NCBI GenBank assembly: GCA_009602725.1
Contig: WELB01000205.1
Coordinates: 109,843-173,842 of the forward strand
DNA length: 64,000 nt
Reading direction: 5' to 3'
Source of the DNA: Spirogloea muscicola
Taxonomy: Eukaryota; Streptophyta; Zygnematophyceae; Spirogloeales; Spirogloeaceae
Part shown: positions 22,131 to 34,439 of the stretch, piece by piece
Layout of the letters: every line of letters begins with the position of its first letter
Numbering within the stretch: the first letter of the stretch is position 1
Program-made: the position numbers and the translations under genes
Notes under the pieces: model-generated
Database searches by the model: none
Seen by the model: only the letters and a program-made list of their open reading frames with translations
Told to the model about the DNA's origin: nothing

Positions 22131-23373
22131 CAAAACCAGCAGCTTGCCTGAGTAGCTGCAGTCATCCCAGCATGACAATACAATAATTTGCAAGACTAAG
22201 CAGGTATCTTTCAATCATTCCTGATGCCTTCAAGAGTGGCAGTATGGATCTTACAACCACAAGCATGGAACGGCAAGCTAAGTGTCTGATCACTTGCAGG
22301 CAAAGAATTGGCTTATCTGGCAGCTGATGTCTTGCTGGTTTTACTGCCCCAGGTCGAGCAACAGTACCATCCTCCTGGACAATCGGCCATGGGGTCTGAT
22401 GAGAGGAGCTGATGACCGCAGGCATTTAAGTAAGTACATCTTGAGAGATTACCTTGAGCTCTGCGTCTACCTTGCAATGTATCTGGCTATCTCAGTAATT
22501 GGTACCACTTAAGAACAAGCCTGTAATATTTAAGCTGTCAAATTGGTCAATGATATTCAATACTACTGAAGAGACACGTGGTCTTTGTTTGCTGATATGT
22601 GAAAGCAATTACTTGGCCTGCTGGTCGTGTAACATCAGTCGGACCTATTTACTCATTGCACTTTGTGGGCAGGTCTATGGCACCGAGGGCTTTTGAAAAA
22701 GCGAGTCTCTAGCACGCAATCTGACTGGAGACATCAGAGGCCGCTTGCTTGTTGAGGAGCTTTCATCAAGACTAGCTAATTGCACAGAAGATTGGGAGAG
22801 GTCATCAAAAATGACCTGCTTCCTGAAAGCCATTGTTAAGTTGTGGCCAAAAGGCAGACAAGAAAGGTGCCGAAGCTTAAGGGAAACTCTCAGTAGCTGT
22901 TGCGATTTCTGGTTCCAGAGGTTTACTAGATCCAATCCCGTGTCTCTGAGGTGACTACTTCCCAATCAATATCAAACCACCAACTTTGGACATGATCTAC
23001 ATAACAACGTAGTGTCTTCCTGCGCCTTTAGGTGGGAGGCATACCTCCTGCTGGCATGACCAAAGCCAAGGATTTGAAAGATGATCCAATTCTAAGTTGC
23101 CAGTTGACGAACTCCCATATGAATATCCGAAGAGAAGGAACAACGCAGACAATGTAGACAAGCTACCCTATGGCCTGTGTAAATAACACAAAGCCCAACC
23201 CGCAAGTTGCATAGCACACAACGTTTGTTTTATGTACACTGTCACTGAGCCAGGCCAGACATTCTTGTGTTATAGGGTGCTGTTCCACTGCTTAATTGCC
23301 GGTCTTCATTTGATCATCCCTGCACCTTGCAAGCTACACTTGAACTCCTTATTACAGAGGCGCCGGGCAAACG
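22131..23373. other. Gene-poor stretch
   Basis: Lower GC than its surroundings. Short open frames exist on both strands near 22700-22960, but none has splice signals or family similarity that I can support. It is probably the 3' flanks of the two convergent genes. Confidence 0.4.
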
Positions 23374-25017
23374 TCATCTTGATGCAGGCGAACTGCCAAC
23401 ACTAGGCTGCTTCATGGGCTTGTACGAGCGGCCCTTGGCCTGCGCAGCAGCGTCCTTCTTCCGGAAATCCTGCCAGAAGCATGATCAGCTACGCAAGCAT
23501 AAGCATAACGTGCTTTACAGATAACCCGCCACTCGTCCTCAAGAATCAGCCCTGGATGTATGCAAGCCAAGGAGCATCTGCACATTGCAAGATGTAGATA
23601 GTAGACCTGGATGGCAAGGGCCTCCTGCTTTGCTCTGAGCATGAGCTCGTCCAGGGGCCCCTGCTCAGGGAAGCTCTTGGAGCACCGCTGCCGGTACTGA
23701 GCAAAGTGCTCCTCGGCCTGCTCCAAATTGCCCTCAATGCTATATACTAGGCCCTGCTGGGAAGAAAGGCCAGCGTAGGTCGACCAAGCACTCCCAGTCA
23801 TTCGTCCACTTGCAGACTGCACTTAATAGTTGCACAGCACAGACTGAATTCTCCTAAGCAAGGTGCTCTTTGGCATCAGCGCATGCAACCGCAACACAGG
23901 AGGCCATGGGGCGGGCACAGCACTCGACTGGACACTCTAGCAAGCTGGTGCTGTATCGTACCTGGCAGAGGTAAGGCCGGAAATCGCTTGGATCCTCCTT
24001 GATGATAGCGCTGTACTGCTTTGTGGCTTCGGCCAGGTTGCCCTGCAGTCAGCCAGCGCCGCGCAAGCGAGAGAAGGAGAGTCGCGTTTGGTGAGAGTGT
24101 CAAACAACCGCCAGTTGTGAGGGGCCGCAATGCTCGCGCGAAGTGAACAGAGACCTGAAGGACGTGCATCTGGCCAAGCAAGATGCGGAGGTTGATGGCC
24201 TCCTTGCGCTTGTCAGTGGCCTGCGCGCGCATCACGGCTTCCTCAAGCATGCCCAGCACCAGGCTGTCCTCCCCACGCTTCCACATGAGCGTCGCCAGGC
24301 CCTAGCAGCACGCAAGGAGCCCGGACGCCGCCATTGCCCTTCAGCATGCCATCCTGGCCAGCAAGAGAAGCGCGTGCAACCAAAGGGAAGGTGCGGATCT
24401 GGATGAGACTGCTGGACCTGCATGGCACGTGCGGAGAAGGGGTCCTTGGCCAGAATGTCCTGGAAACCGGCCCGCGCAGCGTCGAGGTCGCCCGACAGCT
24501 GCAGCAGGTGTGCGCGCATGTACCTCCACTCCAGGCACCCGGGGTCAAGCTGTGCTCCACAGCGAGAAGCCGTCGGACGGGGCCCGTCAGAGGGGCCTGC
24601 CGCCGGCCCGCGGCAAGCCCGAGCATGGGCAACACCAGAGCCCAGGTGCGCCGTCGACCCAATCGACCACCCATAGCCCTCAATCTTGCAGGCTCGCGGC
24701 CAAGGGCAGGTGGCACCTACTTCGACGAGGCGGTCGAGCGCGGCAACGGAGCCCGGGAAGTCGGACTCCTGCACGCGCTGCACCAGCTTGGCCAGCACCG
24801 CATGCTCGCCTGCGGGCTCAGCTGCCGTGCCTTGATGCGGCGGCGCCTGCACCGCCTCGTCTGCCCTTGGCGCTTCACCCGTGGGGGGCTTCCGTGACGT
24901 AGCCTCGGCGTCGTCGCAGGCGAGCCGGGAGTGCGGCTCCCCCTCGCGCGTGCCATCGCTGGCCGCCTGCTGGCTGCTGCAGAAGCCCGGAGCCCGGCGG
25001 CAAAGGCCTGTTGGCAG
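23374..25017 (-). CDS. SG1: SLOW GREEN 1-like plastid TPR protein
   Basis: Tetratricopeptide protein needed for chloroplast development in plants. Exons on the minus strand give LAKLVQRVQESDFPGSVAAL, LDPGCLEWRYMRAHLLQLSG (with a GT-AG intron between LVE and LDPG), LDAARAGFQDILAKDPFSA, GLATLMWKRGEDSLVLGMLE, NLAEATKQYSAIIKEDPSDF plus RPYLCQ, GLVYSIEGNLEQAEEHFAQY and finally DFRKKDAAAQAKGRS, ending at TGA 23374-23376. The order of motifs (EW-x-x-x-A-H, KDP, DFRPYLCQG, AE-x-x-F-x-x-Y) matches SG1 well. The 5' end is unresolved: the frame closes upstream of about 25017 and needs an earlier transit-peptide exon near or inside the assembly gap at 25315-25500. Confidence 0.8.
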
Positions 25018-25314
25018 CTAGGCAGCGGCGGCGGCGGCGCGCCGGCAAGGCTCGCGGGGCTGCTGCCGCGCTGAGCTGCGGGGCTTCGGGCCGTGCCCGC
25101 CGAGCACGCCGCCGCAGTCGGCCCCTAGGCCCGGGCGCTCAGCACTAGAACGCCAGCGCCAAACCCACACGTCGGAGAGCCGACTGCTGCCCGAACCAGA
25201 AGAGCGGTGGGGTCCTCTGTGTGTCTGCTGTTTTGTGCACCTGGCGGCGACGCTGGCGTCGGGCGGCGCCGGAGGAGGGGCGGCCCGGCTGCGGCGCCAG
25301 GCCCAGGCCGAGGC

Positions 25315-25521
25315 NNNNNNNNNNNNNNNNNNNNNNNNNNNNNNNNNNNNNNNNNNNNNNNNNNNNNNNNNNNNNNNNNNNNNNNNNNNNNNNNNNNNNN
25401 NNNNNNNNNNNNNNNNNNNNNNNNNNNNNNNNNNNNNNNNNNNNNNNNNNNNNNNNNNNNNNNNNNNNNNNNNNNNNNNNNNNNNNNNNNNNNNNNNNNN
25501 AGGGGGGGGGGGGGGGGGGGG
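25315..25521. other. Assembly gap (186 N) with adjoining poly-G
   Basis: N from 25315 to 25500, followed by A and about 20 G. The size of the missing sequence is unknown. The 5' parts of the flanking divergent genes (SG1-like and SET) may be affected. Confidence 0.95.
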
Positions 25522-25611
25522 AGCAGTTATTGAATTCGGCACTTGCAGTCCAGCTTTTTTTGCCCGCCTCCTGCGCAGTGCGTCGCCGATGGCGGCGGCG
25601 GGCCCGGCGTG

Positions 25612-28600
25612 ATGGGCGGCGTCGGCGCCTCCGCGCGCAGCAGCCACTCGTCGCTGGTGGACCTGGCGGACCTCCTGGCTGCGGGCCTGGACGACGGCGA
25701 CGGCGGCGAGGACGGGCGGCGGCGGCTGCTGGCGGCGGCGGCGCAAGGGGAGAGGCGCGACGAGGGCGGCGAGGCGGAGCACAAGGCCAAGTGCTCCACC
25801 GCCGCCGCGCTGCAGCTCCTCTCCGCGGCGCCGCCGCCGCTGCCGCCGTCGCCGCAGAGCCCCGGCGCCTGGCGGCGCAAGCGCACCCTGCGCCGGCGCG
25901 ACCTCGCCGCCGCCGCCGCCGCCGCCCCCGATGGATTGCAGGGCGGAATGGCTGCCGTCGAGGAGGAGCTCGTCGGTAGAGGCTATGGCCGTGCCGAGCC
26001 GCTAGGAAACTCCGAGCGCGCCTCGTCGGGCAGCGGCGCAGGCGAGGTGCGGGAGGCCTGCGACAGTGCCGACTCTGGGACAGTGTCTTTAGACAAACAG
26101 TCGTTTGCGTGGAGCCCCGAGAACGGCGGCATTGGCAGCGGGCCCCTCGATGCTCCGGGCTGGGACCAGACAGGAAGGAGCGGCCAACAAGGCCAGGCGC
26201 CCGTGTCAGGGCACATTGGAGCCCACTGCAAGCTGCTGCTCAGCGGCGGCAAGGGCTCTCTGATCACGGAGCGTATCGAGGCCGTGGCTGCGCCGCCAAA
26301 ACCCACGGCTCTTGGCGAGATGATGCCAGCAGCTGACCTGGCGGATGAAGCCACACTAGCCAGTGGCAGATGCGAGCTGCCAGAGCTTCTGGATGGGGAC
26401 GGACCCTGCGCAGACATGGACTTCTTTCTTGCAGCAATGGACTCCCCGGCAAGGCCCGGTGCAGGCGCCGAGCAATCGTCAGGTGCCCTCAGGAGCCCTG
26501 TGGAAGCTGTCGCATCTGAAGAAGCGCAGGCAGCCTGCGCCACTCTGTCCCTGGCCTCGAAAAGGGCTGCGAGCGTTCACACAGAAGCAGGAGCAAGCTC
26601 CAAAATCGCCTGCGTGGATGCAGTCTTGACTGCCCCCACTGATAGGGTCCGCCTGAGTGCCACGAAGCCGGAGCCAGGCGGTAGCCTTGCACAGGAGGAC
26701 TGTCAAGCTCCAGCTCTGACGGCACCGCCAGAGCCCCAGAGTGTGGAGTCAGAGATGAGCCCTAGCACTAGGTCAGCAGCGGAGGCAGCAGGAGGCCTGA
26801 CAGCAGTCGCAGGGGTGGCACTTCCGCTGGCGTTCTCAGAACTGGACGATCTGGGACATGCGAGAGTGATGCCTCTGCCAGAGCCTGGCAGTCTGCTGCA
26901 GCCGTTGTCTGTGCAGGGCGCCATGGGAGCACCGTTTGGCCCCATCTTTCCCCTCCCACTGTGTGACGACGGACTCCAAGGTCAGCTCTACACCCCAAGA
27001 CTCCTACACCAGACTCTACACCAACACGCCCTCCCCAAGCCTGCACAACCTGAGTCGTGCCAAAGGGACTGAGTCGTGTGTGCATCTCATGGAGCTTCTT
27101 TGCCCTCCTGGTCTTGCTGCTAGGTTGCTAGGCAACTCTGCTAATAAGTGCCTGCGGTGTTGCCTGCAGCTATGACCACCCCAAGGACCTTTGTCCTGCC
27201 GGCCCGCCTGAGGCGCCCGCATGGTCTCCCTGCAGCACATTTGCTGGTAAGCGGCCGCTTCAGCTGGAGCCGCTCAATGCTTGCTTCGCAGTTGGAGAGC
27301 ATGGCTGCACTTGTGCAGCAATATTAGGTCCTCTTGTGCGCCACACAGTACGACAAGTGCCTGAACCTTAAATTCGGAGTACATGCTCTTGCACAGCCGG
27401 TTCGTCCGTCTCGCTCCCACTTACTCACTTGTGAGCTGCTCAACTCTCCTCCGCCTGTGGCTGTTCTGTAGGGGCAGTTCGGGGCACAGGCGCGGCAGCG
27501 CCAGCTGTACAAGCACCTCAAGAGGAATATCATTGTCCACCGCACGTATGAGACTATCTACCTGCCTTGTAGTGTGCAGCATGGATCACTGTTCCGGACC
27601 CCATTTGTGTGCCCGCAAGCTGATCTTGTAACTGTGTGGCGCATTGGGTGCCTTGGCGCACAGCCACAAGGTTGTCAGCCCGGACGAGGCCCCAGTGTGC
27701 GAGTGCTCGTATATTGAGGGCGACGCAGGCAGCGCCTGCTCCGAGGACCGCTGCATCAATGCGCTGCTATCTACGGAGTGCACGCGGGGCCTCTGTCCCT
27801 GTGGCGAGCGTTGCAGGAACCAGGCAAGCATGTTGCTCATGCACTTGCTCAATGACGCAAGCACGGCTGCTCGATCAGCCTCATGTTGACCGTTTGTCCA
27901 AACAAAGGAGGCCAGCCTGACTCCACTCTCTGCTGGGATCGTTGCTCTCTGCTGGGGTCGTTGCTGCAGCGGTTTCAACAATGCGAGTATGCCAGGGTCA
28001 AGGTCGTTGCGACTGATGACGGGCGTGGTTTCGGCTTGGTTGCTGCCCAGGACATCAAGGTGTGCGCTGAAGTAGAAGGCAGTGTCCTGCCACAGTTTTG
28101 GATGCATCATATCAATCAGCTTTCCTGGATTGCGGCTTGAATAAGAGTGTCTTCATGCATAAGTCGCAGTATTGCAGGCTGGGCAATTTATGCTGGAATA
28201 TTGCGGAGAGGTCATCACAGATAAGGAGGCAATCAGGCGATCAGAGGCATATGCTGCTGAAGGTGCACCTCCCATTTTGGAATATTACTTGCTTGTCAAC
28301 TGTGATCCAATGGCAGGTGATCTTCTCTGTAATTTACCTTTGTGTTGAACGTCGCAAAAGTCAGGCCTCTGCTATTGCCATATGATGAGACTCGCAATAC
28401 AAGCAAATCTTGCATCTCAGCAAGTCTAGTCATCGGCCCTATTTTATCCAGGGGAGAAGAATCACTATATCTTGCAGCTGAGCGGCACCGAGTTTGTCGA
28501 TGCGACCAAGAAGGGGGGCCTTGCTCGCTTTGGCAATCATTCATGGTAAGTGCAGCAGACTATATTTCTAATATATTGATTATCATAATGGCCGATAATT

Positions 28601-31600
28601 TCGCTAGGCTGGGAGGGTGCGAGCACGACAGGTCTCGTATTGTGCATCCACTGCCACACTTTAAGAACACAAGGAGGCCCGTGAGACTTGTGAATGCACA
28701 GTTGCCTCTGCACATCACTGAGATAGGCATGGGAGGCCAGCTGCACAGTTGGGTGTGCTGATCGCAAGAGCCGCGATGCTGCAGTGCTCCCAACTGCGAA
28801 ACACGCAAGTGGAACGTGCTGGGGGAGGTGCGGGTGGGCATCTTTGCCAAGTACAACATTCCTGCGGGCGCGGAGCTCTCTTACGACTACAACTTTGAGT
28901 GGTTTGGTGGAGAGAAGGTGCAGTGCCGATGCGGAGCAGCCTTATGCTCGGGGTTTCTTGGCGCCAAGTCCCGGGGCTTTCAGGCACGCTACCTGCCAAG
29001 AGAAGGGCCCCTAGATCCCTCTTGTACTTGACTTAGCAGTCTGAGGCAGGAGGTACACACACAATGTCTTGCAGCTCTGTATCATGCATTGCCCACGTGA
29101 GGCTCAGGCTGGGACGATATATTTGCCTCATTAGAAGATTCAGGGCAAAAGTAAGGCACGCATAGCACCGGAGCAACGCAAGCTGACGACATGCCAGCTT
29201 CTCCCTGTATTCTGGCGCAGCGCAATAACCCATACTGGGAAGATGGTGAGGACAGGTCAGTATACTGCTGCTGCTGCTGCCTCTGGCAAGGATGGTACTG
29301 AATATTCAGCCATGTGCATATTGTCAGTGACCGAGCATGCAAGAAGAAAGCTTGGCTGTGACTGCAACCTTTGACCGCAACTTCACAAGCGTGCTCCCCA
29401 GGTAACTGTTGCTTCTCATGCCATGAGGGTGCAGGTACCACATGGAGGACGTCCCTACATACGACTCCGGGGACGAGGACCACAAGCCACCAATTGCCAC
29501 TGTGCTCGGGCATGCGATGGGCGGCGGCTCAGCAGTTCCCAACAAACCTGTACACCATGTCCCACAAGATGACCTTTTGGATGAGGAGAAACAGCTGTTG
29601 CAGAGGGAGACCCCGAAGAAGAAGGTGCAGGCGAGGGTGGCACGGTCAGCTCTCACTACTGGCAAAGTGGATCTGATAGAGTCCCCCAAAGCTGGGGCAG
29701 CGTGTTTGCCCAAGGATGTCGTGGTTGAGGTAGCAGTGGTAGTGGCTAAAAAGAAGAGGAGCGAGCGAAGGCGGAGCAGCATCACTTTGGATAAGGGCGG
29801 GCAAGGAAAGAAGCGGCGGAAGGTGGCGGCGGTGGAGGCGCAGCACGCCAAGAGGACGAAAGGGCTGGTGGTGGGCATGCGCCCTGTGTTTGCGAAGAAG
29901 AAGCGCAAGGCTGCAACAGCACGCCCTCTAGAGGGGAAAGTTGTGTTGCATTCTGTGACAGGGGAGGAGGGCGCAGGGCCGTTTCGTACCAAGAAGGCAA
30001 GATTTGAAGTCCAAGCTCGGGAGGTAAGTGAGCAGGATGACTTACAAAACTTGCACACCATTGTAATTGAAGGCATGGCAGCGTAAGCCTTGAACGGTAT
30101 GGTACAGCATGCTCTTATGCTGCCATGGTTGCTCTTTAATACCATCAGCAAGCAGCCCTGGACTTTGTCAAACGGGTACTTGGCTGATGAAAGGCACTTG
30201 CCAGTCAGGGATGCTTGACGGAGCAGCATTTTATCCTTTGCTATGACGTGGTATGCAGGATGCTGCTGCGAGGGCTGCTTCTGCCTTGGCCTCTTTGAAC
30301 ATATTGTTGAGACCAAAGGTGGAGGCGTGGCAGCGAAGTGAGCAGCCGGGAGTACTGGCTGGTAGCTCTGAGGACTGGCTCACGATGCGCAATCAGCAGC
30401 TGACGGCGGCTCTGGATTCTCATTGTTCCATCCTATGGCACGGCATGGGCTGTACTGATTATGATCGAACCTGCCCTTGACCACCTGACGCCTGAACTGA
30501 GGCAGGCGACTCCAGCATGAAGGTCCGCCCCTATGCTGCCTCTTTGAGCCTTCTGAAAACTATGGATGCTGCTATTGGGCTCTCAGGTCGACAATGTGGA
30601 CCCTGTGTGTGCCTAGCTGTCATCATTTACTCTGTGCCTTTGCAGATACACTGACAATGACTCGAACACAACAGCTTGTATGAGTCTGGGAGCCCAGGTA
30701 GCTACTGGTCCATGCCGGAACATTGCTCCCCTTCACAACGTTGGCAGCTTACTGCTGGTGCACTGCTTATTCCAACTACTAGATGAGTTGCAATTGTTTG
30801 CTAGATCTGTCTGCTGTGATTGAACTGCGCTGCAGGGAATGAAGCAAGGTTGATGTGCGTTTCAGCTGTTGGAGGAGCTGAAGAACGAGTGTCACCAGCT
30901 GGAAAGCACAGCTTGTGCAGGAGGCACAGTGTGCAGCCACATGAATCCAGATGTGCAAGCATCATGGCTCTACAAGGTACAGAAGGCAGGTTATATGCAC
31001 ACAGACAGCCTGGTCACCACAGGCCTCAGCAATTGGGTACATCCTGTGCAACCACCGATTGAGCTCACCCAGTGAAGCAAGCAGATGTCTTGGCTAGAGG
31101 TGCGCTTCAGCTGTAGCTGGTTCAGCTCTGGGAGCTTGGCTGTCATGCATAATCATGATGCTCTGACTCAGCAGTGGCCCTGAGTGTTATGCATGAGTCT
31201 CAGATGTGGATTGCCCAGAGATTGATTTGTCTGGCTGTCAAGAATTGCAGCCTTGCAATTGTGGAGATAAAGAGTGATGCATATGATAGTACAGCATCTC
31301 TTGGTGTACAAAACAGCACCTAGATTGGAGGTATCAACAAGCTTGGGGATGTGATTGCTTTACGAATTCAGTTCCTTGGGGTGGCTGGGGTGGGCTGGGG
31401 TAGCTTGGGGTGGGTGAATCAAATTGAAGAATCGCTCCCAAGTACATCTTCGACTTAGAACTCGTATTCGCTGACCAGGGTAGTTGGTCTAGTATATTGA
31501 AGTACATAGCAGCAAAGAAAAGTTGGCTGTTTTGGCAGGAACAAAGCTGCAAATTCCTTTCTACAGCTGATGTGTAAGGGGAAGGATCTATTTGTGCCAA

Positions 31601-31764
31601 TTATGGACACCCAAACAAAAGTGGGGCAAACTGGGCGGCTCGTTTCGCCGATGAGAAAGAAGAAGCCCTTCCAAGAGGTGACGGCCATGCTCTTCACCGT
31701 GGGTGGCTCATTGGTGCCGGTGACAAGGATGCTGAGGTGGCTGTATGCGCGTAACATGTAAGGC
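25612..31764 (+). CDS. AWS-SET-postSET histone lysine methyltransferase (ASHH type)
   Basis: Chromatin enzyme of the ASH1/SET2 group, expected to methylate histone H3 (K36, possibly K4). Exon 1 (25612-26980) encodes about 456 low-complexity residues with no domain that I recognise. Later exons: KHLKRNIIVHRT (near 27515); AWS zinc domain VCECSYIEG ... CINALLSTEC ... CPCGERCRNQ (27664-27823); SET start QQCEYARVKVVATDDGRGFG (27970 on); LEYCGEVITDKEA (near 28190); GTEFVDATKKGGLARFGNHS (28470-28548), whose Cys codon is split TG|T across an intron; then APNCETRKWNVLGEVRVGIF, YDYNF and post-SET CRCGAALCSGFLG (28775-28991). A small exon (29220-29254) adds RNNPYWEDGED and joins in frame to RYHMEDVPTYDSGDED. 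A Lys/Arg-rich tail follows, and reading on without the next splice gives a stop at 30086. A donor at 30027 and later exons (30258-30410, 30643-30700, 30866-31075, 31568-31764) probably extend the protein. The intron after CRNQ is GC-AG. SET core confidence is high; the 3' end is uncertain. Confidence 0.88.
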
Positions 31765-32830
31765 GGACTCGTGCTTTGGTCTGCTGTCAAAAGAGTCGGG
31801 AGCACAGTATCTCATTTGGCTAGCCCCAAGAGTGCTGGAATGGACAAGGTCCAAAGGGCCGAAAGATGCGACAACCACACAGCTATGCAAGAGACTACAT
31901 GAGCGGATGAGATCTTAGAAACCCTCGAGTCAGCAGCCGCAAGTTGGAGTAATTTGCAGCTGGACAGTAGCCACACCAACGACATCCAGAAGTAGCAGCC
32001 AAAGAGCGACCTGCCCACAAGTGAGTGCACTGCGAGCTTGGGATCGTTGAAAGGAGATGGCAAGCCAAAGGATCCGATGAAGTTGGTTAAGAGTCACCAG
32101 CCGAACAAGCTGGTGTGCCATGCCTTTCTGAGGTGAACGGCCTGCTCGAGAACAGGGAAGCACAAGGGCAGTAGTCAGAGATCCGTAAAGAAAGTGAAAG
32201 TAGGCTGTCCAGGTGCGAAGAAGTGTTCTGCCAGTCCCTCAGCCATCGACTCTCTCTGAAGTAGGATAGCTGGGGTGAAGGCTGCAACTATGCCACATGG
32301 AAAGACTGCCCGGGATTTGTTTTGAGCTGATTCTCCAAAGCCAGAAGCAACTATTACCACTTTGAACTCCACAGCCATGCTCAATCTCGGACTTGCCAAC
32401 CATGGCACCAGCAGTCCACATTCACGTCACAAGTATAACACCAACTTCACTTGGCCCACGCACATATTGAAATGCCTTCTCAGGTCTCCTGAAGTTTGTG
32501 GTCAGACACCGAAGCACTCTGGTGTTGCGGCCTGGGTGGAAGGACGAGCTCAGCTCCCTCGCCGCCTGCTTGATAGTAGACCTTCAACAGCATCTGTCGC
32601 CACAATCTTCAGGGGTCTCAGGTGTTGCATACGAGCACATACAACAGTGGCTGTCTAGGGCTGCTCAGGCACCCCAACATATAGGCAACATCTATGAAGG
32701 ACTCAAGAAAGACACGAAATAATGATGATCAGTGCTCGTGCAGGCCAAGCTGCAGCCATGCGCTTGTTCCGGATCGCCTGACCCGTCTATGCTGGACAGA
32801 AGGACATGCAGGAGTCTTGGTGGCACATCA
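31765..32830 (+). other. Possible exon(s) of unknown gene, plus LINE scrap
   Basis: A single plus-strand segment (32484-32722) has an acceptor-like start and reads LLKFVVRHRSTLVLRPGWKD then ELSSLAACLIVDLQQHLSP, ending at a stop. It may be a last exon, either of the SET gene or of an independent gene; I do not recognise it. Near 31840-31875 GGAATGGACAAGGTCCAAAG resembles an inverted LINE 3' UTR. The remainder shows nothing I can support. Confidence 0.3.
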
Positions 32831-32859
32831 GCTATGTGACATCAGAACAGCTTATTACA

Positions 32860-34020
32860 ACTTACGCCAGCCGCATATAAATCCAGCTGTTTTACTCTGG
32901 CCCTTCTGTTGCTGCCCCTGCATGTGCTTTGTGAGAGTCAGTCAGTGCTTGTAGAGACCACAACAAGACTGCTATTAAAGCGTGAGGCTGGATGACAGAG
33001 GAAGCTCAAGAGCAGCTTGATCGGCATGCATTTTGCAATTTTTGCAATGGTCCCCATAGATCGATGAGTGCGAAGCTTGCAGATGATTGGCTTCTCAAGA
33101 TCCCTACATCTTGAGCATGTATGCCATGGCATCTTGTGAGGTATTATACTCGTTGTAGAGAAACACTTTCCAACCCCTGCAGATACAATCCATGGCCCTC
33201 TTAACAAGTATGAGTAGAGCATCCATTAACTGCAGCAGTGCTGGGGCAAAACAGTGCCAGCTCAAAGAGCGTTCTTGAACACAAGCAGCATACATTGTGC
33301 AAAGTTCTGATTATTGCGGCAATTGTCTTGCACCTCGATGCTGCGTGGCTGGCCAGAAGCGAGGCAAAGGCCCTGCACTTCACGGCCTGCGATGTTTGCT
33401 TGTTCTGCACCGACTTGGGCAGCCCCACCACAAACTCGTCGGCTCCCTGTCCAAAGCAACCACTGTAGGGAAGGTGAGGAACCTCAGAGAACTCTGCATG
33501 GACAACACCAGGTGATGACTTGGAACCCCACCACAGTGCAAGGTGTGCACATTGGTGTAATCAGCGGTCATTGACAAACCTCCTCAGCAGCGAGCCTCAA
33601 CAGCTGTACAGCAAGCTGATGCCCGCTGGTTGTGAGGACCTGCAGCAGCATCAGATTGTGTTGCCTGGTCACATGCTGCAGGAAAGCGAACAAATCGTAT
33701 CAAGACAACTTGAGCATACAGTGCTGCTCTGAAAGAGCTGGCAGGCGCACTACTGCAGCAACCTGGGGTGGGACTAGGCTTCACGTCAAGCGGCCTGGGC
33801 GCAAAGCCCCTGAAACTGGCAGCAACGCCGGTGCGGGAGTCGCCCAGATCCACGCCAAGGGACAGGCGTAGAGCTGAATCATTCACGCCTTCGTGAGCCA
33901 GTTGCGCATTCGAGAGGACAGCTGATTCGTCTGCGGGCAGCAGCTGGTGAGCTGTATGAGCCTCCTCAGCTGTACGAAGTGGCCCAGCGCTGGCTGGCTC
34001 TTGATGCCCAGCATCTGTAG
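32860..34020 (-). CDS. yqgF: YqgF/RuvX-like RNase H-fold nuclease
   Basis: In bacteria this family matures 16S rRNA 5' ends or acts as a putative Holliday junction resolvase; the plant homologues are plastid proteins. Minus-strand exons join in frame. Exon 1 carries LSLGVDLGDSRTGVA and FRGFAPRPLD (near 33870-33797). Then come VLTTSGHQLAVQLLRLAAEE (33640-33585), GADEFVVGLPKSVQNKQTSQ with AVKCRAFASLLASHAAS (33445-33347), RGWKVFLYNEYNTSQDAMAY with MLK (33182-33115), and MGSNRRARVKQLDLYAAG (32911-32860). The segment order matches D-x-G-x-x-R-x-G, VVGLP, DERLTT and K-x-x-x-x-D-x-x-AA of the family. Bacterial DE-[RY]-x-T is NEYNT here. The frame is open upstream of exon 1 to about 34020. The terminal exon after 32860 was not resolved. 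Confidence 0.8.
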
Positions 34021-34439
34021 AAGAGGGGAACAGAGGGATAGATAAGTATAGGGATAGTACACATCGGCCTTGCTAAGTCAGGTGCACATATGGATACAGT
34101 ATAGTATCAATGTAGCGTTACTTCAGCTGGACCTAGACCAAGTAACCAACATGACAAACTCTAATGTCCAACTCCTGAAGGCTGAGCATGTGGCATGGAT
34201 CTCGAACCTAACCCTAACGCCTGATTGGGAAGCCTGATGAGCACAACAAGAGGAGGCTGACTCAGAAAAGATGGCCATCAAGAGTCAAGACTTGTCCAGG
34301 CAATCAGGTAGATTGCCAGGACGTCTGCCAAGCCAGGGCAAGGAGCAGTAGACTGCTGGCTCGGCAACTCAGCTTGCGAGCTAGCAAACATTTGAGCTCC
34401 AGGAATCTCTGCCCCCCCGTTTGGCTGTGAGGCAGCCAA

